Positions 19,145 to 27,638 of a DNA stretch of 64,000 nucleotides are shown one piece after another. The position numbers and the translations under genes were made by a program. Origin of the DNA: Qipengyuania sp. S6317L1 (GTDB lineage Bacteria; Pseudomonadota; Alphaproteobacteria; Sphingomonadales; Sphingomonadaceae); the NCBI RefSeq assembly GCF_023015615.1, contig NZ_JALKAJ010000002.1, positions 572,501-636,500 on the forward strand, in the 5' to 3' direction. Position 1 is the stretch's first letter; each line of letters opens with the position of its first letter. A model generated the notes under the pieces. That model searched no databases, was not told the DNA's origin, and saw nothing but the letters and a program-made list of their open reading frames with translations.

Positions 19145-22100
19145 TTACTGCGTGACTGTCGCCGTGTTGCCGGTGCCGCTCTGGGTGACACCGGAGAAGT
19201 TGCCATCGGTGGCCTGCGTCACAGTCGCGACGTTGGTCGATCCGCCTTGCGTGATAAAGCTCGTGTTGAGATCACCAGACTGGAACAGCTCAGCGAACTG
19301 ATCTGTGCCAGATTGCGTGAGTTCCGAAATGCCATCATCGCCCGTCTGGTTGATGTCGCCTTCGTTGCTGATACCGCCAGCGAGCTGGTTCACCGTCGAG
19401 ATATTGCCATTGCCGATCTGGTCGATGAAGACCGTATCGTCCGTACCCGACTGGGTGGTGGTCAATGTGTTGCCGTCGCCGGTCTGGTTCGACTGCGCTC
19501 TGGTTGTAAAGAAGCCAGTGACTGTGCCGTCTTGGGTAACCGTTGCCGAGTTGGTGTTTCCGTTCTGGTTTGGATCTGCGAAGGCAATTCCGCCGGGAAC
19601 CGCAGTCAATGCCTGGCTTACGCTAGCAAAGTTCCCGTCACCAGTCTGACCAAAGGTCGAATCAGAGTCATCGCCTGTTTGACCAACTGTGGCGGTGTTA
19701 TTGTCGCCCAATTGGGTGAAGCGACCAATGTTGGAAACGCCCGACTGCGATACTGTGCCGGTGTTGGTGCTACCATCCTGCCGGACTTCAGCAATCTGAC
19801 CAGAGCTTTGGCCCGTTGCGCCAAGGATATTGGAGTAGGAACCAAAGCCACCGGACTGAGTGATATTGGCGGTGTTTCCATCGCCACCTTGCTCAATCAA
19901 AGCACCATTGTTCACATCACCAACGGGCACGCCAGTCGTGAGTTGAACGATTGAGGCCGTCTGGTTGTCACCGGTCTGCGTCACCAGCGCCAAGCCTTCG
20001 TCACCGGCCTGGTTCACATTGGAAGTGCTGGTGTTCGATTGCTGGCTGATCGTTGAAACAGATGAGGCACCTGCCTGTGAAACAATGGACGAGTTGCCAT
20101 CACCTTGCTGGTCCAGTTCGGCGAGGCCCAGTGTACCATTCTGCGTCACGACAGATGAGTTGCCAATACCGGCGGTAAGGACTGATGCGGTATTGTCAGC
20201 ATTGTTCTGGACGATGGTGGAGCTGTTTGCATCGCCGATTTGTAGGAGGTCAGCGTTTTGACCCGAGCCGGTTTGAGCAATCAGGCTGGTGTCGGTAGCG
20301 CCGGAAAGGTCAAGGTCGATGCCTTCCTGACTTACCGTTGCGAGATTGCCCGTTCCGCCCTGGGTAATGGTCGAACTTGCGCCCACGCCAATCTGATCGA
20401 CATCGGCGGTCTCGCCCGTGCCCGTCTGCGTTGCGAAGGAAGTGTTATCATCGCCGCTTTGCAGCACGCCGGCATTGTTGCCGTTGGTGAACTGCACGAC
20501 CTCTGACGTGTTGCCGTCGCCCGATTGATCGACGGTTGCAAAGTTGAAGCCGGTGGCATCGCCTTGCTGATTCACGATAGAGCTGTTGGTATCGCCCGAC
20601 TGATTGACGAAAATATCGCCCTCGAGGCCAGCCTGAATAGCGTTTGAGAAGTTGTCATCGCCCGTCTGGTCGAGGTCGACATTGCCGTCAGTCCCGCTCT
20701 GCGTGATGAACGAGGTGTTCTCAGCGCCGCGCTGGAATACATCGGCGAGGTTGCTGTCGCCGGATTGCGTGACTTCGCTCCTGCCGGTCTCGCCTGCCTG
20801 GTCAACGCTGGCCTGTTGATCCAGGCCGGTTTGCGCGACGATTGAGGTGTCGAAGTCGCCTGCTTGCGAGACAACGGCATCGCTCAGGCTATCAGCCTGT
20901 GTCACTGTCGAGACGTTTCCATCACCGTCCTGGGTGACTGTGGCCGTTACATCGGTACCGCTCTGCGTAATGCCAGAGGAGTTGCCAATGCCACCTTGAA
21001 CGAGTGAGGCTGTGCTGACCGAGCCGCTTTGTGCGATAAACGAGCTTTGGTTATCGCCGACCTGATCAACGGACGCAGTATCATCGGTGCCTGATTGAAA
21101 CACTGTGCTGGTGTTTGCAGCCGCGCTCAGATCAAGGTCAAAGCCTTCCTGCGTTACCGTGGCCACGTTGCCGGAGCCCGATTGTTCGACATTCGAGCTG
21201 TCAAATTCACCGTTCTGGGTGACGGTTGCGGTATCGCCGCTGCCCGACTGAAGGCCGGTGGATGAGCTGTTGAAGCCGTTTTGAACCACATTGAACACGC
21301 CGTCTTCACCAGGCTGGTTTACCGAGGCAAAGTTGTCGTCTCCAAACTGGTCAATGTCGGCAATGTTGTCTTCGTTGCCGCCGCCGGAAACACCGTTACC
21401 CTGGCTTTCAACCCGCGCTACGTTGCGGTCACCATCCTGAAGGATATCTGCGAGATTGCGCTCGTTAATCTGGCGCACCACGGCAAGGTTGTCATCGCCG
21501 TTTTGCGTTACGAAGGTTTCGTTATCATCGTCGAGCGGGCCCGACACATCAAAACCCTGCTGCACATCAGAGGTATTGCGATCACCCGTTTGGAGGATGG
21601 TCGCGGTCTGGTTGTCAGAGATATTGCCCTGCAAAATCGTCGAGGTGTTGGCCTCGCCCGTCTGCGTCACAAAGGCATCGCTGTTCGAGGCGCGCTGTGT
21701 GATGGTTGAGGTGTTGTCGGTGCTCGACTGAGTGACGACAGCGTTCTGATTGTTGTCATCCTGCTGGAAAATTGTGCTGGTCAGTCGTTCGCCGGTCTGA
21801 TCGACATCGATTGTGCCATCTTCGTCGGACTGGGTGATGTTCGAGATGTTGTCATCGCCATTCTGAAAAACATCGGCAAAGTTGTCGGTGTCTGATTGGC
21901 TGATCGTGGAAGAGTTACCGACCCCGCCCTGGGTGAGCAGGACTTCCATATCGACCCCGCTCTGGACAATCGACGAATCCTGATTGTCACCGACCTGGGT
22001 CGACTGCACATCTTGATTGGCGCCCGCCTGGGTTACGTTGCTCGTGTTCGTGATGGTGTCGAGATCGAGATCGAAACCTTCCTGATTAATCGTGACATTG

Positions 22101-22276
22101 CTATCATCGGCGCTCTGGTCGACAGTTGAATCGTTGCCCCCATCGGGGCCCGCTTGCGTCACATCAACAGTGCTGTTGTTTCCGGTTTGCGTAACCGTAC
22201 TCTGGTTCTGAGCGGCAGCCGGAGCTGCTGCTGACAGAGCAAGTATACTTACGCCCAACAATGCGGATTTCTTCAT
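19145..22276 (-). CDS. Giant curlin-repeat protein (1043 residues)
   Basis: The start MKKSALLGVS at 22276 follows a GGGGGGA ribosome-binding site and a clear signal peptide that ends in AAPAAAQ. Almost the whole mature protein consists of curlin-type repeats, about 21-23 residues each, with the pattern S-x-V-x-Q-x-G-x-x-N-x-A-x-V-x-Q seen dozens of times. CsgA has five such repeats, so this is many times larger. Curlin proteins form cross-beta amyloid fibres on the cell surface. The protein is acidic (Asp-rich) with almost no Lys or Cys after the signal. It shares strand and neighbourhood with an OmpA-family gene and a second curlin gene. No CsgG-like exporter is in the window. Confidence 0.85.
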   Translation of the reverse strand: MKKSALLGVSILALSAAAPAAAQNQSTVTQTGNNSTVDVTQAGPDGGNDSTVDQSADDSNVTINQEGFDLDLDTITNTSNVTQAGANQDVQSTQVGDNQDSSIVQSGVDMEVLLTQGGVGNSSTISQSDTDNFADVFQNGDDNISNITQSDEDGTIDVDQTGERLTSTIFQQDDNNQNAVVTQSSTDNTSTITQRASNSDAFVTQTGEANTSTILQGNISDNQTATILQTGDRNTSDVQQGFDVSGPLDDDNETFVTQNGDDNLAVVRQINERNLADILQDGDRNVARVESQGNGVSGGGNEDNIADIDQFGDDNFASVNQPGEDGVFNVVQNGFNSSSTGLQSGSGDTATVTQNGEFDSSNVEQSGSGNVATVTQEGFDLDLSAAANTSTVFQSGTDDTASVDQVGDNQSSFIAQSGSVSTASLVQGGIGNSSGITQSGTDVTATVTQDGDGNVSTVTQADSLSDAVVSQAGDFDTSIVAQTGLDQQASVDQAGETGRSEVTQSGDSNLADVFQRGAENTSFITQSGTDGNVDLDQTGDDNFSNAIQAGLEGDIFVNQSGDTNSSIVNQQGDATGFNFATVDQSGDGNTSEVVQFTNGNNAGVLQSGDDNTSFATQTGTGETADVDQIGVGASSTITQGGTGNLATVSQEGIDLDLSGATDTSLIAQTGSGQNADLLQIGDANSSTIVQNNADNTASVLTAGIGNSSVVTQNGTLGLAELDQQGDGNSSIVSQAGASSVSTISQQSNTSTSNVNQAGDEGLALVTQTGDNQTASIVQLTTGVPVGDVNNGALIEQGGDGNTANITQSGGFGSYSNILGATGQSSGQIAEVRQDGSTNTGTVSQSGVSNIGRFTQLGDNNTATVGQTGDDSDSTFGQTGDGNFASVSQALTAVPGGIAFADPNQNGNTNSATVTQDGTVTGFFTTRAQSNQTGDGNTLTTTQSGTDDTVFIDQIGNGNISTVNQLAGGISNEGDINQTGDDGISELTQSGTDQFAELFQSGDLNTSFITQGGSTNVATVTQATDGNFSGVTQSGTGNTATVTQ
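20072..22084 (-). repeat. Three copies of a higher-order curlin block
   Basis: Inside the giant curlin protein the sequence QEG(F/I)DLDL occurs at residues 65, 376 and 650. Each copy is followed at the same distance by QVGDNQ-SS-I-QSG or a close variant (94, 405, 679) and then by GG(V/I)GNSS (117, 428, 702). The offsets are 311 and 274 for every landmark, so blocks of about 85 residues are conserved within units of about 300 residues. This shows duplication at a scale above the single curlin repeat. Confidence 0.85.
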
Positions 22277-22401
22277 CAATATTCCCCCCAAACTCACGCC
22301 GAACTCGGCGCTAGAATGTGAAATAGCTAACACACGGGTAACCATACGCAAGTGCACTTACACACCAAGGTCAGGGAAACTCGATCATGTCCCAGAATGG
22401 C

Positions 22402-22438
22402 AAAAGGGCGGCACGCACAATCGCGCGGCCGCCCTTTC
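22402..22438 (-). terminator. Intrinsic terminator after the OmpA-family gene
   Basis: AAAGGGCGGC (22403-22412) pairs with GCCGCCCTTT (22428-22437). Read on the minus strand, the stem is followed by a short T-run. It lies 25 bases past the OmpA-family stop and separates that gene from the giant curlin gene. Confidence 0.75.
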
Positions 22439-22462
22439 CCAATGATTCCAGCTATTTGTAAA

Positions 22463-23443
22463 TTATCGGCGAGCGGTCCGCCCTGGTTCATCGCCAAAGC
22501 CATCGACGCTTTTCGATACCAGAACATTTACAGCAACACGGCGGTTTTGAGCCTTTCCTTGCGCTGTGGAATTGTCTGCAACCGGATTCGACTCGGACAT
22601 TCCGGTCGGTGTTAGCATCCGGTAAGGTGCCCATCCGCATTGCTGTTGAAGGTAGTTCACAACCGCGCCCGCACGCTTTTCAGAAAGGCGCTGATTAAGA
22701 TCCTGGCTGCCGGTTGAATCGGTATATCCCACCACCAGAAGAAGCGCGTTGTCGATCTGGTTGGCCCGAGCCGCAGCATCGCACAAAACACCGCGCGACT
22801 GCGCATCAAGCTTTGAACGGCCAGTGTCGAAATAGACATTGGTGGTCGATTTGACATTGTATTGGTCAATATCGCCAAAGCGGCCACGCAATTGTTCAGC
22901 GGCCTGCGCGTTGGCTTCGATTTGCGCCTCGTTGCGTGTGAAGCGCCCGTCGGTGCCTTGGGCAATCATTTGCGCGGTTTCGAAGTCATTGCCCGAAAAG
23001 CGCACGCGCTCAGCAACGAGCCCGCCATCCCATTGGCGCGTATCAACCTTTACAGGAAGGCCACTCAAAAGCGCATCGAAACCCAGCTTTTTAGAGGCCA
23101 GCCCAAGAAAACCGCCGCGCGCCTGTACGCTGGTTTCATTCGTCAGCATCACATTTACCACCTCACCGGCTTCCGTGGTCACTTCGACCCGGTTGCCCCT
23201 GCGATCGGAGATAAAGCCCTCAACATCAGGGCCGACCACCATGTCTTCGAATGCGCCCGGTGCAGGCGCCGTGACGGTGGTGAGCACTTCGGTTTGGCCG
23301 TTTGCAGATGGTACAGGGCGCACCTCTTGCGCCGAGGCTGCTCCCGCGAGTGAGCCCAGCGCCAGAGGGAGAGACAAAGCGGCCGCAGTGCAAAGTGTGC
23401 GGTTGCCAAACTTGGCAGAGGTGATCGAGTTCAAATTCATCAT
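22463..23443 (-). CDS. OmpA-family outer-membrane/peptidoglycan-binding protein
   Basis: The 326-residue protein starts at ATG 23443, after AAGGA at a good distance, and has a signal peptide ending AGAASAQ. The middle part (about 50-200) is not recognised. The C-terminal OmpA domain is clear: NVYFDTGRSKL, VVGYTDSTGSQDLNQ, SEKRAGAVVNYL and the final NRRVAVNV. OmpA domains bind peptidoglycan and tie outer-membrane structures to the wall. Its position between two curlin-repeat genes suggests a role in anchoring or assembling their fibres, but this is inference. Its own terminator follows, so it is probably transcribed alone. Confidence 0.8.
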   Translation of the reverse strand: MMNLNSITSAKFGNRTLCTAAALSLPLALGSLAGAASAQEVRPVPSANGQTEVLTTVTAPAPGAFEDMVVGPDVEGFISDRRGNRVEVTTEAGEVVNVMLTNETSVQARGGFLGLASKKLGFDALLSGLPVKVDTRQWDGGLVAERVRFSGNDFETAQMIAQGTDGRFTRNEAQIEANAQAAEQLRGRFGDIDQYNVKSTTNVYFDTGRSKLDAQSRGVLCDAAARANQIDNALLLVVGYTDSTGSQDLNQRLSEKRAGAVVNYLQQQCGWAPYRMLTPTGMSESNPVADNSTAQGKAQNRRVAVNVLVSKSVDGFGDEPGRTARR

Positions 23444-23868
23444 GTTCAGTCCTTCAAATCCGGACAACGCCATACGCAATAACGCCCCACTTCAGAGCCC
23501 GCAGGGTCTGGGAACAGACCCTTTGCGCCCCGTTCTTTATTGCGAAGGCAAATCGCCCTCCCCCCATTCAAGAAACGGTTGCTTCGCCATAACTAGGGCC
23601 ACAAGAAGCGGCCCTGCAAGTCAACGATGCCCTTCCCCTGATAATCGGCACCTTGCTACCAGATGAATGGCCCCGAAGCAGCGACGCATTGCCCGGTTAT
23701 CCAGTGGCACTCATGCGGTGAGGCGACATCGAGCGACAGACGGCGCATCGACCAGACGCTTTGTTCTGCGCGCTCAGGGCCCGCCAAGAATAAGGGCGCA
23801 AGGAAGATCCTGTCTCCCTTGCGCCCCGACGCGCTCCTAGCTGGATACCCGTACCAAGCGCTGAATTG
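23444..23868. other. 425-base gap without a gene
   Basis: This stretch lies between the second curlin gene and the OmpA-family gene. It holds the curlin terminator at 23794-23826 and presumably the OmpA-gene promoter. Possible reading frames here are short, lack recognisable domains and have no convincing ribosome-binding sites, so I see no gene. Confidence 0.6.
23794..23826 (-). terminator. Stem-loop terminator after the second curlin gene
   Basis: GGGCGCAAGG (23794-23803) pairs perfectly with CCTTGCGCCC (23817-23826). On the minus strand it is followed by a broken T-run (TTATTCTT). It stands about 40 bases past the stop of the 308-residue curlin gene. Confidence 0.65.
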
Positions 23869-24795
23869 TCACATCTGGGTCATATCGACCGTCATGCCGC
23901 TGCCTTCCTGATTGATGACGAGATCAAAACCGTTGCCGATCTGGCGAATGATAGCGCTGTTGCCAGAGCCGCTTGTGGTCACGTTCTGCGTAATCTCGAG
24001 CGTGTTGTTGTCGCCCGTCTGGATGCCTTCGGCATAATTGCCATCACCGCCAAGGCCGGTGCCATTGTTAAACCCCTGATCGATGAAGAGTTGGTTGTTG
24101 TTGCCCGTCTGCGTGCCAACCGCGACATTACCCGTGCTGTTCTGACCGATCGCGGTGAGATTGCCCGAACCGATCTGCGTGATGGTTGCCGTATTCAGGC
24201 CAACCCCAGCCAAATCGCCTTGCAAGACAAAAGCGGTGTTGTTCGACCCTTCCTGGTCGATGGTCACTTCGTTATCGGCGCTGTCCTGAAAGATATCGAC
24301 ATCATTGCCCGAGCCGAGCACTTCAAAGTTCTGGCGCACGGTAATAACGTTGTCGTCGCCGTTCTGGCGGGCAAGGATGCTGTTGCCAACGCCATCTGCG
24401 CCCGCCCCATCTACAAAACCTTGATTGGTGGTCAGGGTGTTACCGGAACCATCCTGCGTCGCCAGCATGATGTTGGTCGACGAGTTCTGAGTGACGGAAC
24501 CCAAGTTGTTCGAACCGGTCTGGCGAATTTCGGTCTCGTTCTGGCCGATGCCGCCGATTTCACCCTGGCTGATGACGGTGGTGTTGCTGCCGCCCGGCAT
24601 TGTCTGCCGGACCTGCGCACGTTGTTCGTTCTGGCCCTGCGTGATCGTGATCGAATTGAGGACATCTTCGACTTGGTTGATCGTGACTGAGTGATCCAAA
24701 CCTGTCTGATTGATTGTCACATCAGCTTGTGCCGAAGCCATTGCGGGAGTGATGAGCGCCGTCAGCGAGACAGCAACCAGAGTAATACGCTTCAT
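23869..24795 (-). CDS. Second curlin-repeat protein (308 residues)
   Basis: From ATG 24795 the protein begins MKRITLVAVSLTALITPAMA, a signal peptide cleaved near ASAQA. The mature part shows curlin repeats such as ADVTINQTGLDHSVTINQ and GSGNLTAIGQNSTGNVAVGTQ. The repeats are longer and less regular than in the giant protein, with Gly-rich inserts (GFVDGAGADGVGN, GFNNGTGLGGDGN). It ends with a strong curlin-like strand, MTVDMTQM. A minor curlin or nucleator role like CsgB would fit its size, but nothing in the sequence proves it. Confidence 0.8.
   Translation of the reverse strand: MKRITLVAVSLTALITPAMASAQADVTINQTGLDHSVTINQVEDVLNSITITQGQNEQRAQVRQTMPGGSNTTVISQGEIGGIGQNETEIRQTGSNNLGSVTQNSSTNIMLATQDGSGNTLTTNQGFVDGAGADGVGNSILARQNGDDNVITVRQNFEVLGSGNDVDIFQDSADNEVTIDQEGSNNTAFVLQGDLAGVGLNTATITQIGSGNLTAIGQNSTGNVAVGTQTGNNNQLFIDQGFNNGTGLGGDGNYAEGIQTGDNNTLEITQNVTTSGSGNSAIIRQIGNGFDLVINQEGSGMTVDMTQM
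23887..24573 (-). repeat. Tandem duplication of about 115 residues in the second curlin protein
   Basis: ISQGEIGGIGQNETEIRQTGS (from about residue 76) recurs as LQGDLAGVGLNTATITQIGS (from about 191). NQGFVDGAGADGVGN (124) recurs as DQGFNNGTGLGGDGN (239), and VLGSGNDVDIFQ recurs as TTSGSGNSAIIRQ. All landmarks are offset by 114-115 residues, so two five-repeat halves arose by duplication. Confidence 0.75.
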
Positions 24796-24990
24796 GGGAA
24801 AGGAGCCTTTCGTTGTGATCCTTTCCAAAATTGGCACCAGTCCGGTTAATTCGCCTCAGGTCCCTCCCTCAGTATTTGCCACATTGCCTCCATTCTGGTG
24901 GCAACTTGACATCGAGTTAGCGGTGACACGGATTAACAACGGCGCTGCCGGCGCAACTGGTCGCGAGTTCTCGCGAGTGCTCGGTTGGAA

Positions 24991-26181
24991 TTACGAGCCA
25001 GTCACATCTGCAACAGCGGCGATGAACTTGTCGATATTGTCCATGGTGAGCCCGGCAATATTGATGCGGCCCGATCCCGCCATGTAAACGCCGTGGTCCT
25101 CGCGAAGCGCCTGCACCTGCTCCTTGGTCACGGGAAGCATGGAGAAAAGGCCGTTTTGCTGTGCAAGAGGCGCGAAGTCGACCGAGCCCGCCATGCCTGC
25201 CTTGCCCAGATATTCGCGTACCTCGCGCATCCGCGCGCGCATCATAGCAACCTCATCAAGCCACTCTTGCGTCAGTGCCGTATCGCGCAGGATAACACGC
25301 ACCGCTGCCGCACCGTGATCAGGCGGCATCGACCAGCTTGCCCGCGCCAAAGCGTTGGCGTTGGAAAAGGCCTTTTCCAGGGTTTCGCTGCCCTCGTCAC
25401 CCTTTTCGGCCATAATGTAGAACGCGCCCACACGGTCGCGGTACATACCGAAATTCTTGTCGCACGAATAACAGATGAATGCCTCGGGCACTTTGGCCAG
25501 AACGCTGCGCATTCCGGCGGCGTCTTCGTCCATCCCTTCACCAAGGCCCTGATAGGCGGTGTCGATAATAGGGAACGTGCCGGACGAGGCCAGAGCATCG
25601 CCGATCGCTTCCCATTGGTCGATCGTGTAATCAATGCCGGTCGGGTTATGACAGCAGCCGTGAAGCAACACCGCCTCGCCCTTGCCTGCGCCATTGATAG
25701 CAGCGAGCACGGCGTCGATATTGGCGGTTCCATCGGCATTGGCATGGTCGAACGCTTGCCAATCGAGATCGATGTCCTTGATGATCTGTGCGTGATTGGG
25801 CCAGCTGGGTGTGCCCATGTGAAGTTTTGTCACACCCATTTGCTTGGCAAGGGCGACGGCGAGCCGCACCGCGCCCGTCCCGCCCGGAGTTTGCATCCCT
25901 TCAAGGCGTCCGCCCATCGTCGCATCAGAGCCAAAAATATACGGCATCAACGCATGGACAAAGCCCAGGTCGCCCTCCGGCCCCAGATAGGATTTGCTGT
26001 CCTGATTCTCGACCAGCCATTTTTCCGCGCCCTTGATAGCGCCGAAAACAGGGGTGTCGCCTTGCCCAGTGCGATAGACGCCAACGCCAAGGTCAATCTT
26101 GTCGCTGCGCGTGTCATCGGCGTAGAGCTTAATCAGCGCGAGAAGTGCGTCGGGGGCTTGCTGTTCGAGTCTTTGAAGCAT
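24991..26181 (-). CDS. Aromatic/aspartate aminotransferase, class I
   Basis: A 396-residue PLP enzyme of the AspC/TyrB group that moves amino groups between aspartate or aromatic amino acids and 2-oxoglutarate. The start at 26181 (MLQRLEQQAPDALLAL) fits the family N-terminus. The segment DLGVGVYRTGQGDTPVF, the HGCCHNPTGID substrate-pocket stretch and the PLP-lysine segment YSCDKNFGMYRDR are clear, as is the final Arg of AGSGRINIAGL. It is cytoplasmic. No operon partner is evident. Confidence 0.92.
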   Translation of the reverse strand: MLQRLEQQAPDALLALIKLYADDTRSDKIDLGVGVYRTGQGDTPVFGAIKGAEKWLVENQDSKSYLGPEGDLGFVHALMPYIFGSDATMGGRLEGMQTPGGTGAVRLAVALAKQMGVTKLHMGTPSWPNHAQIIKDIDLDWQAFDHANADGTANIDAVLAAINGAGKGEAVLLHGCCHNPTGIDYTIDQWEAIGDALASSGTFPIIDTAYQGLGEGMDEDAAGMRSVLAKVPEAFICYSCDKNFGMYRDRVGAFYIMAEKGDEGSETLEKAFSNANALARASWSMPPDHGAAAVRVILRDTALTQEWLDEVAMMRARMREVREYLGKAGMAGSVDFAPLAQQNGLFSMLPVTKEQVQALREDHGVYMAGSGRINIAGLTMDNIDKFIAAVADVTGS

Positions 26182-26263
26182 GGGCCAACCTCTTACCCAT
26201 GCAAGCGCGCGCTGCAACCATGATTAGCGCACAGACTACCTATGCATGGCGCAAAGGCACCCT

Positions 26264-27181
26264 TTAGAACGGTAGCCAGTTCTGCTTTTCAGAGAATTTC
26301 ATATAGCCAGCATTGACGCCAAGCCTCAGCCCCGCGCCTACGCGGATAGGGATCAGCACTACATCGCCGCGACGCATATAGCTCGCGTGCAAACCACCGA
26401 TCAAATAGGCTTGTCCCTCGCCCGCACCATAGCGGCGGAAGAGATCCTCGCTGTCATACAAATTATAGACAAGGACAAAGGTGTTGGCCGCGTTCGCGCC
26501 TGCATCAAGGCCGAGCGATGGACCGCGCCAATAGACCTTGCGCTCACCTTCGATCTTGTGGTGCAAGGTTCCCGAACCGTAGCGCGCACCGAACACGAAG
26601 GCGCCGCCGGCCTCGCGCCCGACGATATAGCCATTGGGCTCGCCCTGATCGCGCAGCAGATTTTCGATCATCTTTGCAAGACCTTGTGCGCCTTTCCCGA
26701 ACACCCCTTCAGCTGCACCTATAAGATCGTCTTCTCCGTACGTTCCGCTATTTTGCGCTGCTTGATTTTGTGGAACGCCGTCCGGTGCATACGCCGTCAC
26801 GCCGGTATCGCCCGAATACTCGTTCGAGAAATTGCCGCCAGAAGGCTCTGCACCGCCTGGATTATCTGCAGGCGCGGATTGGCCGGTCACCGGGTCGAGC
26901 GAGGGAGCAGTGCGATAACCGGGTTGGCGGATGACATCTGGCGACTGGTCCGGTGCGGTCGTCGCCCCGTCCTCGACATTTCGAACTGGACCGAATGTGT
27001 CAAAGCCCGGGTCGGATTGCGGCGCGGCCGATCCGAAGGCGTCGTCCGGATCGAATGTTTCCACCTCCTGCGCGTAGGCCGGCAGAGCAAACCCCGCGAC
27101 CATCATCGCGAAAGCGGCCAGGAGACCGGCGAGGCTGAGCAGCTTTGGGTTCCCAGTTTGGTTGACGGCAGACTTTTGCAT
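26264..27181 (-). CDS. DUF1134 (EipA-like) envelope protein
   Basis: The 305-residue protein starts at 27181 with a signal peptide ending in ALPAYAQ. It continues with a long Pro/Gly/Asp-rich low-complexity region (about 30-150) and ends with the DUF1134 domain, seen in GYIVGREAGGAFVFGARYGSG, YWRGPSLGLDAGANAANTF and VGAGLRLGVNAGYMKFSE. EipA of Brucella is a periplasmic beta-barrel-fold protein needed for envelope integrity and growth. The domain is nearly intact here, and the linker before it is unusually long. It stands alone upstream of tRNA-Ser on the other strand. Confidence 0.82.
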   Translation of the reverse strand: MQKSAVNQTGNPKLLSLAGLLAAFAMMVAGFALPAYAQEVETFDPDDAFGSAAPQSDPGFDTFGPVRNVEDGATTAPDQSPDVIRQPGYRTAPSLDPVTGQSAPADNPGGAEPSGGNFSNEYSGDTGVTAYAPDGVPQNQAAQNSGTYGEDDLIGAAEGVFGKGAQGLAKMIENLLRDQGEPNGYIVGREAGGAFVFGARYGSGTLHHKIEGERKVYWRGPSLGLDAGANAANTFVLVYNLYDSEDLFRRYGAGEGQAYLIGGLHASYMRRGDVVLIPIRVGAGLRLGVNAGYMKFSEKQNWLPF

Positions 27182-27547
27182 TTCACACACCTCTCGCGCC
27201 GCGCGCGCGGAAAAAGAAACGCTCCCGCCGCCCGCTCTCAAGGGCCAGACCAGCCCTTCTGAATACGCCCCCGATTAAAAACCACCCCCAAACAGAATCC
27301 CAATTGCAACAATGGGCAAGTGGGCGTCGGTCAAGCGAATCCAAAACGCGATAAAGCGAGTCGAAAACGTGGCCCTTCGCCCACTCGCTTGACAGACGAT
27401 CAACCATTTGATGCCCATGCGATCATGAACGCGCGATGAGAGTAGGGGTAAAGATGCACAAATTCTCGTACAATGCCCCCTTGCCGCCCCTGATTGCGTT
27501 GACTATAGCCCCCCGCTCACAGCCAAGCGCAATATCATGCGTCGTGC
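27182..27547. other. 366-base gap between the DUF1134 gene and tRNA-Ser
   Basis: This must hold the divergent promoters of the DUF1134 gene and of the tRNA. A TTGACT box at 27499-27504 could be the -35 element for the tRNA, but the spacing to an AATATCAT-like element near 27530 is too long to be sure. No gene is seen. Confidence 0.5.
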
Positions 27548-27638
27548 GGAGACGTGGGTGAGTGGCTGAAACCAGTTCCCTGCTAAGGAACCATACCCAC
27601 TACGGGTATCGAGGGTTCGAATCCCTCCGTCTCCGCCA
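27548..27638 (+). tRNA. tRNA-Ser (anticodon GCT)
   Basis: The acceptor stem pairs GGAGACG (27548-27554) with CGTCTCC (27628-27634), followed by a G discriminator and an encoded CCA (27636-27638). The anticodon stem GTTCC/GGAAC frames the loop CTGCTAA, giving anticodon GCT for AGC/AGU serine codons. A long variable arm (CATACCCACTACGGGTATC) marks it as a class II tRNA, and the T arm GAGGG-TTCGAAT-CCCTC is perfect. A decayed JAB-domain gene on the other strand abuts its 3' end. Confidence 0.96.

Noticed and set aside
19145..22276. Short repeated DNA in the giant curlin gene as a possible CRISPR array
   Set aside because: The repeats are degenerate, in frame with the protein and have no constant spacer length. 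They encode curlin repeats.
23511..23534. GGAAC-N15-CGTT on the plus strand
   Set aside because: The spacer is one base too short for an EcfG promoter and no plus-strand gene follows.
24985..26223. A 412-codon open frame on the plus strand opposite the aminotransferase gene
   Set aside because: The minus strand encodes an intact class I aminotransferase with its PLP lysine segment. The plus-strand product is rich in His and Arg and matches nothing known.
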